From Halobacillus mangrovi (GTDB lineage: Bacteria > Bacillota > Bacilli > Bacillales > Halobacillaceae), in assembly GCF_002097535.1 (NCBI RefSeq), contig NZ_CP020772.1, positions 3,100,001-3,164,000 on the forward strand: 64,000 nt of DNA. Direction: 5' to 3'. Below, one piece after another: positions 8,551 to 16,635 of this stretch; the stretch's first letter is position 1; the number at the start of each line of letters is the position of its first letter. The notes beneath the pieces were generated by a model. That model saw nothing but the letters and a program-made list of their open reading frames with translations, was not told the origin of the DNA and ran no database searches. The translations under genes were made by a program, and so were the position numbers.

Positions 8551-8601
8551 AAACAGCCACCTCGATTTTCCATAAAATGGATGACCTGAGGTGGCGTTTT
8601 A
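8551..8601. terminator. Bidirectional terminator
   Basis: GCCACCTC and GAGGTGGC form the outer stem, with CCAT/ATGG pairing inside; A-rich on one side and T-rich on the other. It serves the convergent yhdB-like and SDR genes. Confidence 0.8.
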
Positions 8602-8608
8602 TGTTCAA

Positions 8609-9331
8609 TTAAACACGCGGATATTGCTGGATGAGCGGATGAATGTGTAATTCATCAATCACCGTATGTTTAGGAGCTTGTACCATATAAACGACTGCTT
8701 CTGCAATATCCTGAACTTTCAGCCAGTCTGCTTTCTCCGGGTCACCTTTTGTACCATTGGCAAAATAGGTGTCCACCATCCCTGGATTAACTGTTCCGAC
8801 TCTAATGCCGTGTTCTCTTACTTCTTGAGCTAAAGAACCCATAAAGCCTTGAACGGCATACTTGGTCGCCGTATAAAGTGAGCCTTCCGGAATGGTGTAA
8901 CGGGAGACATCAGAAGCTACAGTCACAATTGTTCCAAATTGCTGCTTTTTCATCAAGGGCAGTACAGCTTTGCTTGCCAGAAATACTCCTTGAACGTTCA
9001 CTTCAAAAGTTTTCTGCCATTCTTCCACGGTTAGTTTTTCGACTGGTTTAAATTGACCCACACCCGCATTATTAATCAGAATATCCACTCTTCCGAATGC
9101 ATTTTTTGTTGCTTGTATGACATGGTCAATATCGTTCTCATTACTTACGTCAGCCGTAAAGGATAAGATGTTAGAGAAGCCTTTTCCTTCTAATTCTTCT
9201 TTTGTATGATGAATATCCTCCGAGCTTCCCAGTAAGGCTAGCCGTACGCCTTTTTGAGCAAGCTGACTTGCGATTTCCTTACCGATTCCTCTAGATGCTC
9301 CAGTGATTACTGCTACTTGATCCTTTAACAC
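8609..9331 (-). CDS. SDR-family oxidoreductase, FabG-like
   Basis: 240-residue short-chain dehydrogenase. TGASRGIG near residues 10-17 is the NAD(P)-binding loop, LINNAGVG near 85-92, Ser near 138, and YTATK (catalytic Tyr/Lys) near 151-155. The active-site Asn-Ser-Tyr-Lys set is intact. It is similar to 3-oxoacyl-ACP-reductase-like and YdfG-like enzymes; the substrate is unknown. The start is GTG with AAGGAG 8 nt upstream. It begins 15 nt after the yhcX stop codon on the same strand, so it is probably cotranscribed with yhcX. Confidence 0.8.
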   Translation of the reverse strand: MLKDQVAVITGASRGIGKEIASQLAQKGVRLALLGSSEDIHHTKEELEGKGFSNILSFTADVSNENDIDHVIQATKNAFGRVDILINNAGVGQFKPVEKLTVEEWQKTFEVNVQGVFLASKAVLPLMKKQQFGTIVTVASDVSRYTIPEGSLYTATKYAVQGFMGSLAQEVREHGIRVGTVNPGMVDTYFANGTKGDPEKADWLKVQDIAEAVVYMVQAPKHTVIDELHIHPLIQQYPRV

Positions 9332-9346
9332 GATATCTCTCTCCTT

Positions 9347-10909
9347 CTACGTTCGTTCTCTCTTAATTTGCGTATCCACCTTATAACTGACTTCAAACAA
9401 ATCCCGTCTGCGGTCACGAAGCTGGCGAACGGTTCCTGATTTCCTCTGACGGCGAAGGATCTCTAAATCAACATCTCCAACAACGACCGTTTCTACGTTT
9501 GGATTGCATTCTCCTATGATCCCATCTCTTGCGAATTCAAAATCAGATGGAGTAAAAATGCCAGACTGGGCATATTGAATATCCATATTTTCTACTTGAG
9601 TCAAGTTCCCAACCGTACCTGCAATCACCGTGTACACTTGATTTTCTACAGCCCTTGCCTGCGCACAATAGCGGACCCTCAAGTACCCTTGTCGGTCATC
9701 TGTACAAAATGGAATAAAAATGATGTTTGCCCCCTGATCCACAGCATAGCGGGCAAGCTCTGGAAATTGAATATCGTAACAGATCTGGATAGCAATTTTT
9801 CCACAATCCGTATCGAATACTTTCACAGCATCACCTGGCTGAATTCCCCACCACGTCCGTTCGTTAGGAGTAACGTGGATCTTATACTGCTTCTCAATGG
9901 TTCCGTCTCTTCGAAACAAATAAGAAATATTATAAATCTGTTCATTTTCTTCAACAAAGTGTGAGCCGCCAATGATGTTGACATTGTATTTAACAGCTAA
10001 ATGAGTAAACATCTCAATGTAATCTTCCGTGTATTCAGATAAACGCCTTACAGCTGTCGAAGGCACTTTTTCATCTAAGAAGGACATCAACTGAGTGGTG
10101 AATATCTCAGGAAATACAGCAAAATCAGAGCCATAATCAGCTGCAACATCCACATAATACTCACACTGCTTAGCAAATTCTTCAAATGAGTCAATGTTCT
10201 TCATCATGTATTGAATCACCATGATTCTCACAGGGTTACTTGTCTTAAAATATCGTTTCGTACGCGCACGATAATCAATGTTGTTCCATTCCATGAGCGT
10301 CGCGTATTTTGAGGATTTTTCATCATCCGGCAAGTAATTGGGATTGATCCTCATCACTGTAAATCCATTCATAATTTGAAAAGTCAGCACAGGATCATAA
10401 ATATTTTGATTTCTCACTTCTTCTACGTATTCTCTCGGAGACATCTCCTTTTCGTACTTATGATAATTAGGAATTCTGCCGCCAATGATGATGCTCTTTA
10501 AATTCAGGGTCATCGCTAGCTCTTTTCTAGCTTCATATAATCGACGGCCAATTTTCATCCCGCGATATTCCGGGTGAACCATGACCTCAATTCCATACAG
10601 ATTATACCCGTCTGGATCGTGGTTTGTAATGTAACCTTCATCTGTAATGTCATCCCACGTATGCTTATCATCATACTCATCAAAGTTGACGATAAGGCTA
10701 GAGCAACTACCGATGATTTTTCCTTCATATTCCACCACGAACTGGCCTTCAGGAAAAATACTCAGATGACTTTCCAAGTGACTCCTTTTCCATGGTTCCA
10801 TATTTGGAAAGCACGCTTCTTGAAGTTCAAAGATTTGGTCTATGTCTTTTTCTTGCATATTACGAACGATAATTTTCTTTTCATATTGCGTCAAATCAAG
10901 CTTAGACAT
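9347..10909 (-). CDS. yhcX: YhcX: GNAT domain fused to a nitrilase-family amidohydrolase
   Basis: 520-residue two-domain protein like B. subtilis YhcX. Residues about 12-200 form a GNAT acetyltransferase domain (acetyl-CoA loop at HPEYRGMKIGRRLYEARKE). Residues about 225-505 form a carbon-nitrogen hydrolase domain with the expected Glu-Lys-Cys triad: Glu in FPEIF, Lys in YKIHVTPNE, and Cys in QICYDIQFPE. The joint reaction is unknown; nitrilase-superfamily proteins act on amides or nitriles. GAGGGG lies 6 nt before the ATG. It is followed by an SDR gene and faces a divergent TetR gene, which may control it. Confidence 0.88.
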   Translation of the reverse strand: MSKLDLTQYEKKIIVRNMQEKDIDQIFELQEACFPNMEPWKRSHLESHLSIFPEGQFVVEYEGKIIGSCSSLIVNFDEYDDKHTWDDITDEGYITNHDPDGYNLYGIEVMVHPEYRGMKIGRRLYEARKELAMTLNLKSIIIGGRIPNYHKYEKEMSPREYVEEVRNQNIYDPVLTFQIMNGFTVMRINPNYLPDDEKSSKYATLMEWNNIDYRARTKRYFKTSNPVRIMVIQYMMKNIDSFEEFAKQCEYYVDVAADYGSDFAVFPEIFTTQLMSFLDEKVPSTAVRRLSEYTEDYIEMFTHLAVKYNVNIIGGSHFVEENEQIYNISYLFRRDGTIEKQYKIHVTPNERTWWGIQPGDAVKVFDTDCGKIAIQICYDIQFPELARYAVDQGANIIFIPFCTDDRQGYLRVRYCAQARAVENQVYTVIAGTVGNLTQVENMDIQYAQSGIFTPSDFEFARDGIIGECNPNVETVVVGDVDLEILRRQRKSGTVRQLRDRRRDLFEVSYKVDTQIKRERT

Positions 10910-11010
10910 GAAAATCCCCTCTCTTGTTAAGGTTCTCCCTCTATCCTTATCGTACTTAACAGCAAAACCATCTGTCTAGTTGGAACTTGTCCATTTAGAG
11001 AAATGAAATG

Positions 11011-11035
11011 TATGAATTGATATACTTCATAATTC
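11011..11035. promoter_or_regulatory. Candidate TetR operator
   Basis: TATGAA and TTCATA form an inverted repeat with a 9-bp centre (11011-11031), and TGAATT/AATTCA overlap it. It lies on a possible promoter, TTGATA (11017-11022), 17 bp, TAATAT (11040-11045), just upstream of the TetR gene. Location and symmetry suggest autoregulation. Confidence 0.4.
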
Positions 11036-11067
11036 AATGTAATATGAACGTGAAGAGGTGTAGCCCT

Positions 11068-11679
11068 ATGAATGGTTTTGAAAAGCGTAAAGAACGTAAA
11101 AAAGCAAATATATTGAACGCTGCTTTTGATCTATTCTCTCAATACGGTGTGCAAAAGGTGAGCATTCAGGAGATTGCTCAAAAAGCTCAAGTATCACAAG
11201 TTACGATCTACAATTATTTTGGAGGAAAAGATCAACTCCTATTCGAAACAGTAAAAAAATTCGTTTATGAAAAGTTTGATTATTTCAAAGAAATCGTGCA
11301 TGACGAAAAACTGAATTTCAAGGATAAAATCAGCACTGTCATCCAAGGGAAAAAAGAAAGTGCTCTTCATATAAGTCCTGACTTCATTCAATCAGTGATG
11401 GCTGACCAGCCCCATATAAAGGAATTCATCCGAAAATTTTCAGAAGAAGATACAGTTCCTCTCCTGATGGAATTGATTGATCAAGGTAAAAAACAGGGAT
11501 ACATTCACCCTGAGCTATCGTTTCGTACCGTTATGTTTTATGTAGAAATGTATTACCAGGCCATGCAATCGAACTCTCCGATGATGAAAGAATCCCCAGC
11601 TGAATTCAGTGAAGAAATCACACACTTGTTTTTCTATGGTCTAATGGGTGATCAACAACAAAAGATTCATGATGAATAA
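11068..11679 (+). CDS. TetR/AcrR-family transcriptional regulator
   Basis: 203 residues. The N-terminal 60 residues form a TetR helix-turn-helix: KANILNAAFDLFSQYGVQKVS, then IAQKAQVSQVTIYNYFGGKDQLL. The C-terminal ligand-binding part is all-helical and not recognisable. The frame opens at 11008, but GAGGTG lies 8 nt before the ATG at 11068, and the translated upstream part is not family-like. It diverges from yhcX, so yhcX-SDR is the obvious candidate target; ligand unknown. Confidence 0.85.
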   Translation: MNGFEKRKERKKANILNAAFDLFSQYGVQKVSIQEIAQKAQVSQVTIYNYFGGKDQLLFETVKKFVYEKFDYFKEIVHDEKLNFKDKISTVIQGKKESALHISPDFIQSVMADQPHIKEFIRKFSEEDTVPLLMELIDQGKKQGYIHPELSFRTVMFYVEMYYQAMQSNSPMMKESPAEFSEEITHLFFYGLMGDQQQKIHDE

Positions 11680-11711
11680 AGAGCTGTCCTTTAAGTATGG
11701 ACAGCTCTTTC
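11678..11711. terminator. Bidirectional terminator
   Basis: AAAGAGCTGTCC and GGACAGCTCTTT form a 12-bp stem around an 8-nt loop between the convergent TetR and flavoprotein genes. Confidence 0.85.
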
Positions 11712-11714
11712 CTG

Positions 11715-13136
11715 TTACCTGAAGGTTTGAACATACCAGCTGATCGCTTTATTCAGCGAGCTGTCAAACAGCTTTTCTCGCCAGTACAAGTCTGCCGTTT
11801 GAGAAACCACATTATTTCTCGCCGGGTAAGGGTGAACGACGTTGGACAAAGACTGGAATTTCTTATTTAAGGCCTGCAATGTTCCTACCTCCTGCATCCA
11901 TTCCCCCGCCCCTTCCCCTATAGCATGGGCGCCTACAATTTTTCCTCTTTGGTTTGTCATCACCTTAACAAGCCCCTCTTTATGACGTTCAGCCATAAAG
12001 CGGTCATTATTTCGAAGCATTGTCTTAAAGGTTAATAAATGATCTCCATACTTCTCCTGGGCTTCTGTTTCCGTTAGTCCTAAGTGATAGATTTCTGGCG
12101 AGGTGTAAACCACCCACGGAACTTTCTCGTAGGAAACTTTTTTTGAGAGCCCTAGAACAGCATTCGAGACAGCAACTTTCCCTTCCAAGCCTGCTACATG
12201 AGTGAAAGGCATCGAGCCGTTACAGTCACCTACGGCATAAATATGTCTGCTAGTAGTACGGAGAGTAGCGTCCACTTCAACAGAACCTCGAGTTACCTTT
12301 ACTCCTGCGTTCTGAAGCTCAAGGGCATCGACGTTCGCATTTCGTCCCGCAGCAACAAGAATCCGTTCTGCATCAATGGAACCTTCCGCACCGTCCTTCG
12401 TGTAATATACGGTGAGCCCCTGTGGTTTCTTATCCACCCGGTCAACCTTCGCTCTTGTAAGTACACTTAGTTCTTGAGACAAAAGGTCGTGGGCAGTTCT
12501 GACAATCTCCTGGTCTTCTTTCGAAAGAATTTCATCTCCGCCTTCAATGATCGTAACTTCTACTCCTAAACGTGCCATCGCCTGAGATAATTCTATACCA
12601 ATAATGCCGCCTCCCACGACAGCTAAAGATTCAGGCCGCTCCCTTAGTGAGAAAATGGTTTCATTCGTTAAATAATCCACTGTATCTAATCCATTGATCG
12701 GAGGAACGATAGGCGAAGATCCTGTCGCAATGACAAAGCGCTTAGCTGTAATCGTTTTATCTCCAACAATAAGCGTATGCTCATCTTTAAAAGCAGCTTC
12801 CGCTTCATACAAATCAATGCCTAGTTTAATAAACCGTTCTTTTGAATCATGCTCTTGAACATCTTGCACAGCTGCAGCAACTCTTTCCATGGCTTGCCTG
12901 AAGAGCCTGTCATATTCCTCCGAAGTAAAAGAAGAATAGTGAGCAGCTTCATAAACTTCTTTTGCTGATTGAATGAGTGCCTTAGAAGGCATGCATCCGT
13001 AATGGAGGCAATCTCCTCCTAGTTCGGCCTTTCGCTCGATAAGTGCTACAGAGGCACCAAAACTTGCGGCACCTGCTGCAACTGTCAGCCCGCCTGACCC
13101 ACCTCCAATCACCGCTATCTGATAATCAAAATTCAA
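11715..13136 (-). CDS. Pyridine nucleotide-disulfide oxidoreductase, MerA/Lpd-like
   Basis: 473-residue flavoprotein. GGGSGG near residues 11-16 binds FAD; GGDCLHYGCMPSK near 41-53 carries the redox-active Cys pair; GGGIIG near 177-182 is the NAD(P) site; AVGDCNG near 305-311 contacts FAD. The C-terminal dimerisation domain ends in HPYPARNNVV, so it has His-Pro but in the context seen in the mercuric-reductase-like branch rather than lipoamide dehydrogenase. No HMA domain or C-terminal Cys pair for Hg is present, so mercury reduction is unlikely. It overlaps the DUF1499 gene by 4 bp, a tight two-gene unit. Confidence 0.85.
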   Translation of the reverse strand: MNFDYQIAVIGGGSGGLTVAAGAASFGASVALIERKAELGGDCLHYGCMPSKALIQSAKEVYEAAHYSSFTSEEYDRLFRQAMERVAAAVQDVQEHDSKERFIKLGIDLYEAEAAFKDEHTLIVGDKTITAKRFVIATGSSPIVPPINGLDTVDYLTNETIFSLRERPESLAVVGGGIIGIELSQAMARLGVEVTIIEGGDEILSKEDQEIVRTAHDLLSQELSVLTRAKVDRVDKKPQGLTVYYTKDGAEGSIDAERILVAAGRNANVDALELQNAGVKVTRGSVEVDATLRTTSRHIYAVGDCNGSMPFTHVAGLEGKVAVSNAVLGLSKKVSYEKVPWVVYTSPEIYHLGLTETEAQEKYGDHLLTFKTMLRNNDRFMAERHKEGLVKVMTNQRGKIVGAHAIGEGAGEWMQEVGTLQALNKKFQSLSNVVHPYPARNNVVSQTADLYWREKLFDSSLNKAISWYVQTFR

Positions 13137-13531
13137 GCTTTCTCCTCCTCATTTCTCCGCTGATACAATTCAGAGATATTCTCCATCCTTTTTCTGTTCA
13201 CACCTAGATCGGAATAACCGACACGTGATGCCGAGCGAAAATGCACGAGACCCTCTTGTTCATCTAAATAAAATTCTATATCATCTTTAAATCTCAGCAA
13301 TTTGGTTGTGACGATTGCATGGATGTAAGTATCTGTTTCCATTTCGATAGAGGTGCGATCCATATCGTTAAGTATTTGTTTTAGTCGTCTTCTCGTTTCA
13401 GCAAGATCTCCGGTGAAGGGCAAGGGCTGCATTTGTTTGTCACTTTTTTCAGTTTGAGTCGATACGCAATTGGGTGAGTTTGGGCACTCAGCTAACTGCC
13501 CGTCCTTCACTCCGTGGTATGATTTGGACAT
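13133..13531 (-). CDS. DUF1499 family protein
   Basis: 132 residues. The LAECPNSPNCVST motif near residues 13-25 with its two Cys, and the C-terminal FRSASRVGYSDLGVNRKRM segment, are the signatures of DUF1499. The function of this family is unknown. It overlaps the downstream flavin reductase gene by 4 bp, so the two are translationally coupled and may act together in a redox process. No signal peptide or membrane segment is visible. Confidence 0.85.
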   Translation of the reverse strand: MSKSYHGVKDGQLAECPNSPNCVSTQTEKSDKQMQPLPFTGDLAETRRRLKQILNDMDRTSIEMETDTYIHAIVTTKLLRFKDDIEFYLDEQEGLVHFRSASRVGYSDLGVNRKRMENISELYQRRNEEEKA

Positions 13532-13582
13532 ATAAGTTCCCTCCTTATTTTCACATTACCCTTCTGTTCCCTTTAATTTCAA

Positions 13583-13613
13583 CAAAAAACACTCCCGATA
13601 TGCGAGAGTGTGC
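13583..13613 (-). terminator. Terminator of sigI-rsgI
   Basis: ACACTCTCGC / GGGAGTGT form a stem followed by TTTTTT on the minus strand just after rsgI. Confidence 0.75.
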
Positions 13614-13615
13614 GA

Positions 13616-14842
13616 TTACTTACTTTTTTCATTTTTGTTACCGTTGTCTTTTTTATCTTTATTGCCTATATTTTCATTATACTTTTTCTGTTCACTATCT
13701 TTATTATTTGCTTTTTCATTCTTTTGGCTTTGGCTTGGTTTATTGTTGTCTTTATTCTTCAATTTGGGTTTGTTTGTTTTTTTTTCAACGGTAGAGTTCT
13801 TTTTTTGTTCGTCTTTACCCGGGTTTTCTTCTTTAGATTTAGAATTGTTCTCCGCTTTGTCTTTAGAAGAATTTTCGGATTTACTTTTAGATGCAGTGCT
13901 CTTCTTCTCAGGAGAGTTCTCTTGTTTTTTCAGATGGCCCGGGGCTGTCTCATTACCTTTCGCAGAACTCGGCTCTTCATTGAACTGAGAATGATGACCG
14001 TCTGAATGCTTTTGATTTTCCAGCGAATTGGAAGCCTTAGGTTCTATTGGCTTCTCTTTAATCGAAGATTCTACTTCGTCCGATGATGGTGGTGTTTTCT
14101 TATAAAAGGATTGTATAATTTCTTTATCATCATCTTCAACAGTTATTGAAACCTCTGAAACATTCTCATCAATATTGGAAGCACTTCGACTATCTATTCT
14201 CTCAGCCATAATGGCATTAACCGATTGATCCGATTTATTCGCTTTCTGACGAATTTCTTCTGGGACAAGGAATGTGGCAATAGTCATCCCAGTGGAACGT
14301 TCAGCTAAAAACTGTTCCATTTGTTTTGAGTATTCATCGATCTGATCAGACTGTATATAGCTGATGCCTATTAATACCTGATTATCAGAATTCACATAGC
14401 CCATTTCTCTGCTTAAGTTAATCATGTCATAGGCGACTTCTGAAGCGTCGCGCTTCTTCCATCCGTTCAGATTCGCTAAAACTTCTTCAGCCTGTTCATT
14501 CTTCGGAGATATGTCTAGCACCTGCATCTTATCATTCAATTCCAATTCAACGCTTGGATTGATATCAATATTTACATAGGCATACGCCTGATTGCTTCCA
14601 TACCATGAGTACATGGGAAAAAAAGCCAATAAGAGTGCGAGTGTAATGATCGCTACTTTGAAATGACTCTTATCGATAATTTGACTCCATTGAAACAACG
14701 TTTGTTTTTCCTGCAATGCCTGAAAGTGAACTTCCATGCCTACTTCTGCATGTTGAAGGCATCTTGCTCGGTGAAAACGGCCATCGTGTGTCATGACGAT
14801 GGTGTACTCTTTTTTCTGCTCCATGACAATACCTTTTCTCAC
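13616..14842 (-). CDS. rsgI: Anti-sigma-I factor RsgI
   Basis: 408 residues. The cytoplasmic N-terminus beginning MRKGIVMEQ matches the RsgI anti-sigma domain (about residues 1-55). One membrane segment at about 64-82 follows, then the conserved extracytoplasmic RsgI block around YVNIDINPSVELELN (about 89-105). Residues from about 230 form a low-complexity Ser/Asn/Lys/Glu-rich tail that likely spans the wall. RsgI holds SigI inactive at the membrane until signalled. The start is GTG at 14842, overlapping the sigI stop (GTGA). An alternative Met lies six codons later, but the longer form matches family N-termini. Confidence 0.9.
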   Translation of the reverse strand: MRKGIVMEQKKEYTIVMTHDGRFHRARCLQHAEVGMEVHFQALQEKQTLFQWSQIIDKSHFKVAIITLALLLAFFPMYSWYGSNQAYAYVNIDINPSVELELNDKMQVLDISPKNEQAEEVLANLNGWKKRDASEVAYDMINLSREMGYVNSDNQVLIGISYIQSDQIDEYSKQMEQFLAERSTGMTIATFLVPEEIRQKANKSDQSVNAIMAERIDSRSASNIDENVSEVSITVEDDDKEIIQSFYKKTPPSSDEVESSIKEKPIEPKASNSLENQKHSDGHHSQFNEEPSSAKGNETAPGHLKKQENSPEKKSTASKSKSENSSKDKAENNSKSKEENPGKDEQKKNSTVEKKTNKPKLKNKDNNKPSQSQKNEKANNKDSEQKKYNENIGNKDKKDNGNKNEKSK

Positions 14843-15576
14843 ACACCCACCCCTTTCAGGTAGTCTTTTAGATAGTCATACTCTCCATCAAAGATGATAA
14901 CGAGTGCGATAATGAATTTCCGATTACGTTCAAGTGTTTTTTTACTCACTTCAACTCGATCAACAAGATCTTTGATCGGTAACCGGCCCTTAGTGATGAC
15001 TTTTTCACGTAGAGATCTGTCCTCGTACACCATTCTGGCTACTTGAACAGCTGATTCACGCGCATCTCTATGTTTAGGTGAAGAATCAATTAAATCTTCG
15101 AATGTCAGCTTGTACTTCTTAAGGTGCGCTTGAAATTCCAAAATTTCTTCACGCCTGTACCAGGCTTCCGTCTCTAGTTGATGACGTTCCTTGGCTGCAG
15201 CTACTTCCGAAGGATTCTCCATTTGCTCTTCGTCATAATATTCTTCGTCAAGGGAAGTGACATCAGGCCTCTTCTGTTCATTACGAATATGGTCAATGAC
15301 TTTTCGCTTTATAACCAATCTTGCAAAAGAGAGAAAAGAGCTGCCTTTATCACAGGAATAGGCCTGAATAGCTTCATTAAACGCAAGCAATCCTATACTG
15401 AACTCATCATCTTTAGATGGATCGATATATCTTTTACATACCTCTGATACACTTTTGGCGATGAAAGGTTGATACTGTTTGAGTATTTCATTTCTTGCTT
15501 CGTCGTCCCCGTTTTTAGCTGATTGCACTTGATCATCCAGGGAGGTGTCGTTTTTCTTAAACAGCCTTCTGATCAA
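14839..15576 (-). CDS. sigI: RNA polymerase sigma factor SigI
   Basis: 245 residues, the usual SigI length. Region 2 is recognisable: KQYQPFIAKSVSEVCKRY, then DEFSIGLLAFNEAIQAY and FLSFARLVIKRKVIDHIR. The C-terminal DNA-binding region is the diverged SigI type (LPIKDLVDRVEVSKKTLERNRKFI). SigI directs heat- and envelope-stress genes. The start is TTG with GGAGGTGAT about 9 nt upstream. Overlapping rsgI follows, giving coupled synthesis of sigma and anti-sigma. A SigI-like promoter lies directly upstream. Confidence 0.92.
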   Translation of the reverse strand: MIRRLFKKNDTSLDDQVQSAKNGDDEARNEILKQYQPFIAKSVSEVCKRYIDPSKDDEFSIGLLAFNEAIQAYSCDKGSSFLSFARLVIKRKVIDHIRNEQKRPDVTSLDEEYYDEEQMENPSEVAAAKERHQLETEAWYRREEILEFQAHLKKYKLTFEDLIDSSPKHRDARESAVQVARMVYEDRSLREKVITKGRLPIKDLVDRVEVSKKTLERNRKFIIALVIIFDGEYDYLKDYLKGVGV

Positions 15577-15603
15577 CCTCTATCACCTCCAGCCATTAAA
15601 GAT

Positions 15604-15630
15604 TTCGCATGAAATATGCGATTTGTGGGT
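15604..15630 (-). promoter_or_regulatory. SigI-type autoregulatory promoter candidate
   Basis: On the minus strand ACCCAC (15625-15630) is followed after 17 bp by CGAA (15604-15607), about 28 bp before the sigI start. B. subtilis SigI promoters have an ACCCCC-like -35 and a CGAA-like -10, so one base differs. A short inverted repeat, GCAT/ATGC, lies in the spacer. Confidence 0.5.
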
Positions 15631-15982
15631 GTCTTTCAAAAGAGTGTTTCATTTATGTTACAAAAATGTATCAACCAATCCATCTGAAAGTCGTATTGTC
15701 CCTTAAAAAGGTAAAGGATGTCAGGTATTGTATCGAGCATGACTATTTTACTGAATATAGAGAGAATGGTCTACCACATGAGGGTTACATTTTATTAAAT
15801 AAACATTTCAAAAAATAGGTCATTCGTCATTATTGATAGTTAAATGAAGCCATTAACTTAAGAAATTGTATACTCATAAGCCTAAAGTCCTGATCTTTTA
15901 TCCACACAAACAGGAGGTTTATCGGTCTCTCTGTTGGGAAAAACCTTTATGTATGGTTAATAGAATCGGAAAAGGAGGAATA
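15631..15982. other. Intergenic stretch between sigI and the oxidoreductase
   Basis: About 350 bp that hold an open frame of 69 codons (15609-15818) without a ribosome-binding site or family resemblance, and the upstream region of the oxidoreductase gene. I see no RNA structure or strong promoter. Confidence 0.4.
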
Positions 15983-16591
15983 ATGTTGAAAGCTGTCTTA
16001 TTGAACTGCAGTTTAGAAAAAGGAAACAAACCTACAGATACTGAAAAGCTCCTCCATCATTCCGCACACCTCTTTCAAAGCGAAGAAATTGACATCGAGA
16101 GGATTCATTTAAGAGATTTTCATATAAACTTTGGGATCACACCCAAACTTGACGGGGAAGATGATTGGCCATTCATCTTTGAAAAAATTTTGGAGGCAGA
16201 TATCGTTCTCTTCGCTACTCCAATTGCTATGGGAGACAAAACAAGTATTGCCACATTAATTTTAGAAAGACTTCAAGGGTATCATCATATGAAAAACCGG
16301 AAAGGACAAGGGATTTTCTATAATAAAGTCGGCGGCGCTATTGTCTCGGATGAAGGAGATGGAGGCGCGCCACTAGCCGCCCAATCCATTCATTATCGTT
16401 TAACGATGCTTGGTTTTACGCTTCCCCCACATGCCAGCGCTATATGTACCAAGCATTTTAACGATGCAACGGCAAGCGAATGGGCATGTGTAGAAAAAGA
16501 GGTACACCGGATGACCTATAACCTCATTTACTTCGCTGAGCTCTTAGACTTCAACCCTATTCCGGTATTGGAATTAGCAGAAGAAGAATAG
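15983..16591 (+). CDS. Flavodoxin-fold NAD(P)H-dependent oxidoreductase
   Basis: 202 residues with an NADPH-dependent FMN reductase/flavodoxin-like fold. It begins with KAVLLNCSLEKG (phosphate-binding loop after strand 1), has ADIVLFATPIAMGDKTS (loop after strand 3), and GGAIVSDEGDGG (third flavin loop). These are typical of the YwqN/WrbA-like reductase group. The substrate is unknown. The ATG at 15983 is chosen because AAAGGAGG lies 4-5 nt upstream; the longer frame has no ribosome-binding site. Single gene with its own terminator. Confidence 0.78.
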   Translation: MLKAVLLNCSLEKGNKPTDTEKLLHHSAHLFQSEEIDIERIHLRDFHINFGITPKLDGEDDWPFIFEKILEADIVLFATPIAMGDKTSIATLILERLQGYHHMKNRKGQGIFYNKVGGAIVSDEGDGGAPLAAQSIHYRLTMLGFTLPPHASAICTKHFNDATASEWACVEKEVHRMTYNLIYFAELLDFNPIPVLELAEEE

Positions 16592-16632
16592 AAAAAAGCG
16601 TACGGAAGGGCTTTCTTCCGTACACTTTTTTT
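16592..16632. terminator. Bidirectional terminator
   Basis: GTACGGAA and TTCCGTAC form a stem over an 8-nt loop, followed by T7 on the plus strand and A6 on the other side. It lies between the convergent oxidoreductase and protease genes. Confidence 0.88.
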
Positions 16633-16635
16633 GAT

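Noticed and set aside
13608..14005. Plus-strand Phe/Leu-rich frames opposite rsgI
   Set aside because: Shadows of the Lys/Asn-rich tail of RsgI; composition explained by the codons on the other strand.
15609..15818. Plus-strand 69-codon frame upstream of the oxidoreductase gene
   Set aside because: No ribosome-binding site at any start, no family resemblance, and it overlaps the sigI promoter region.
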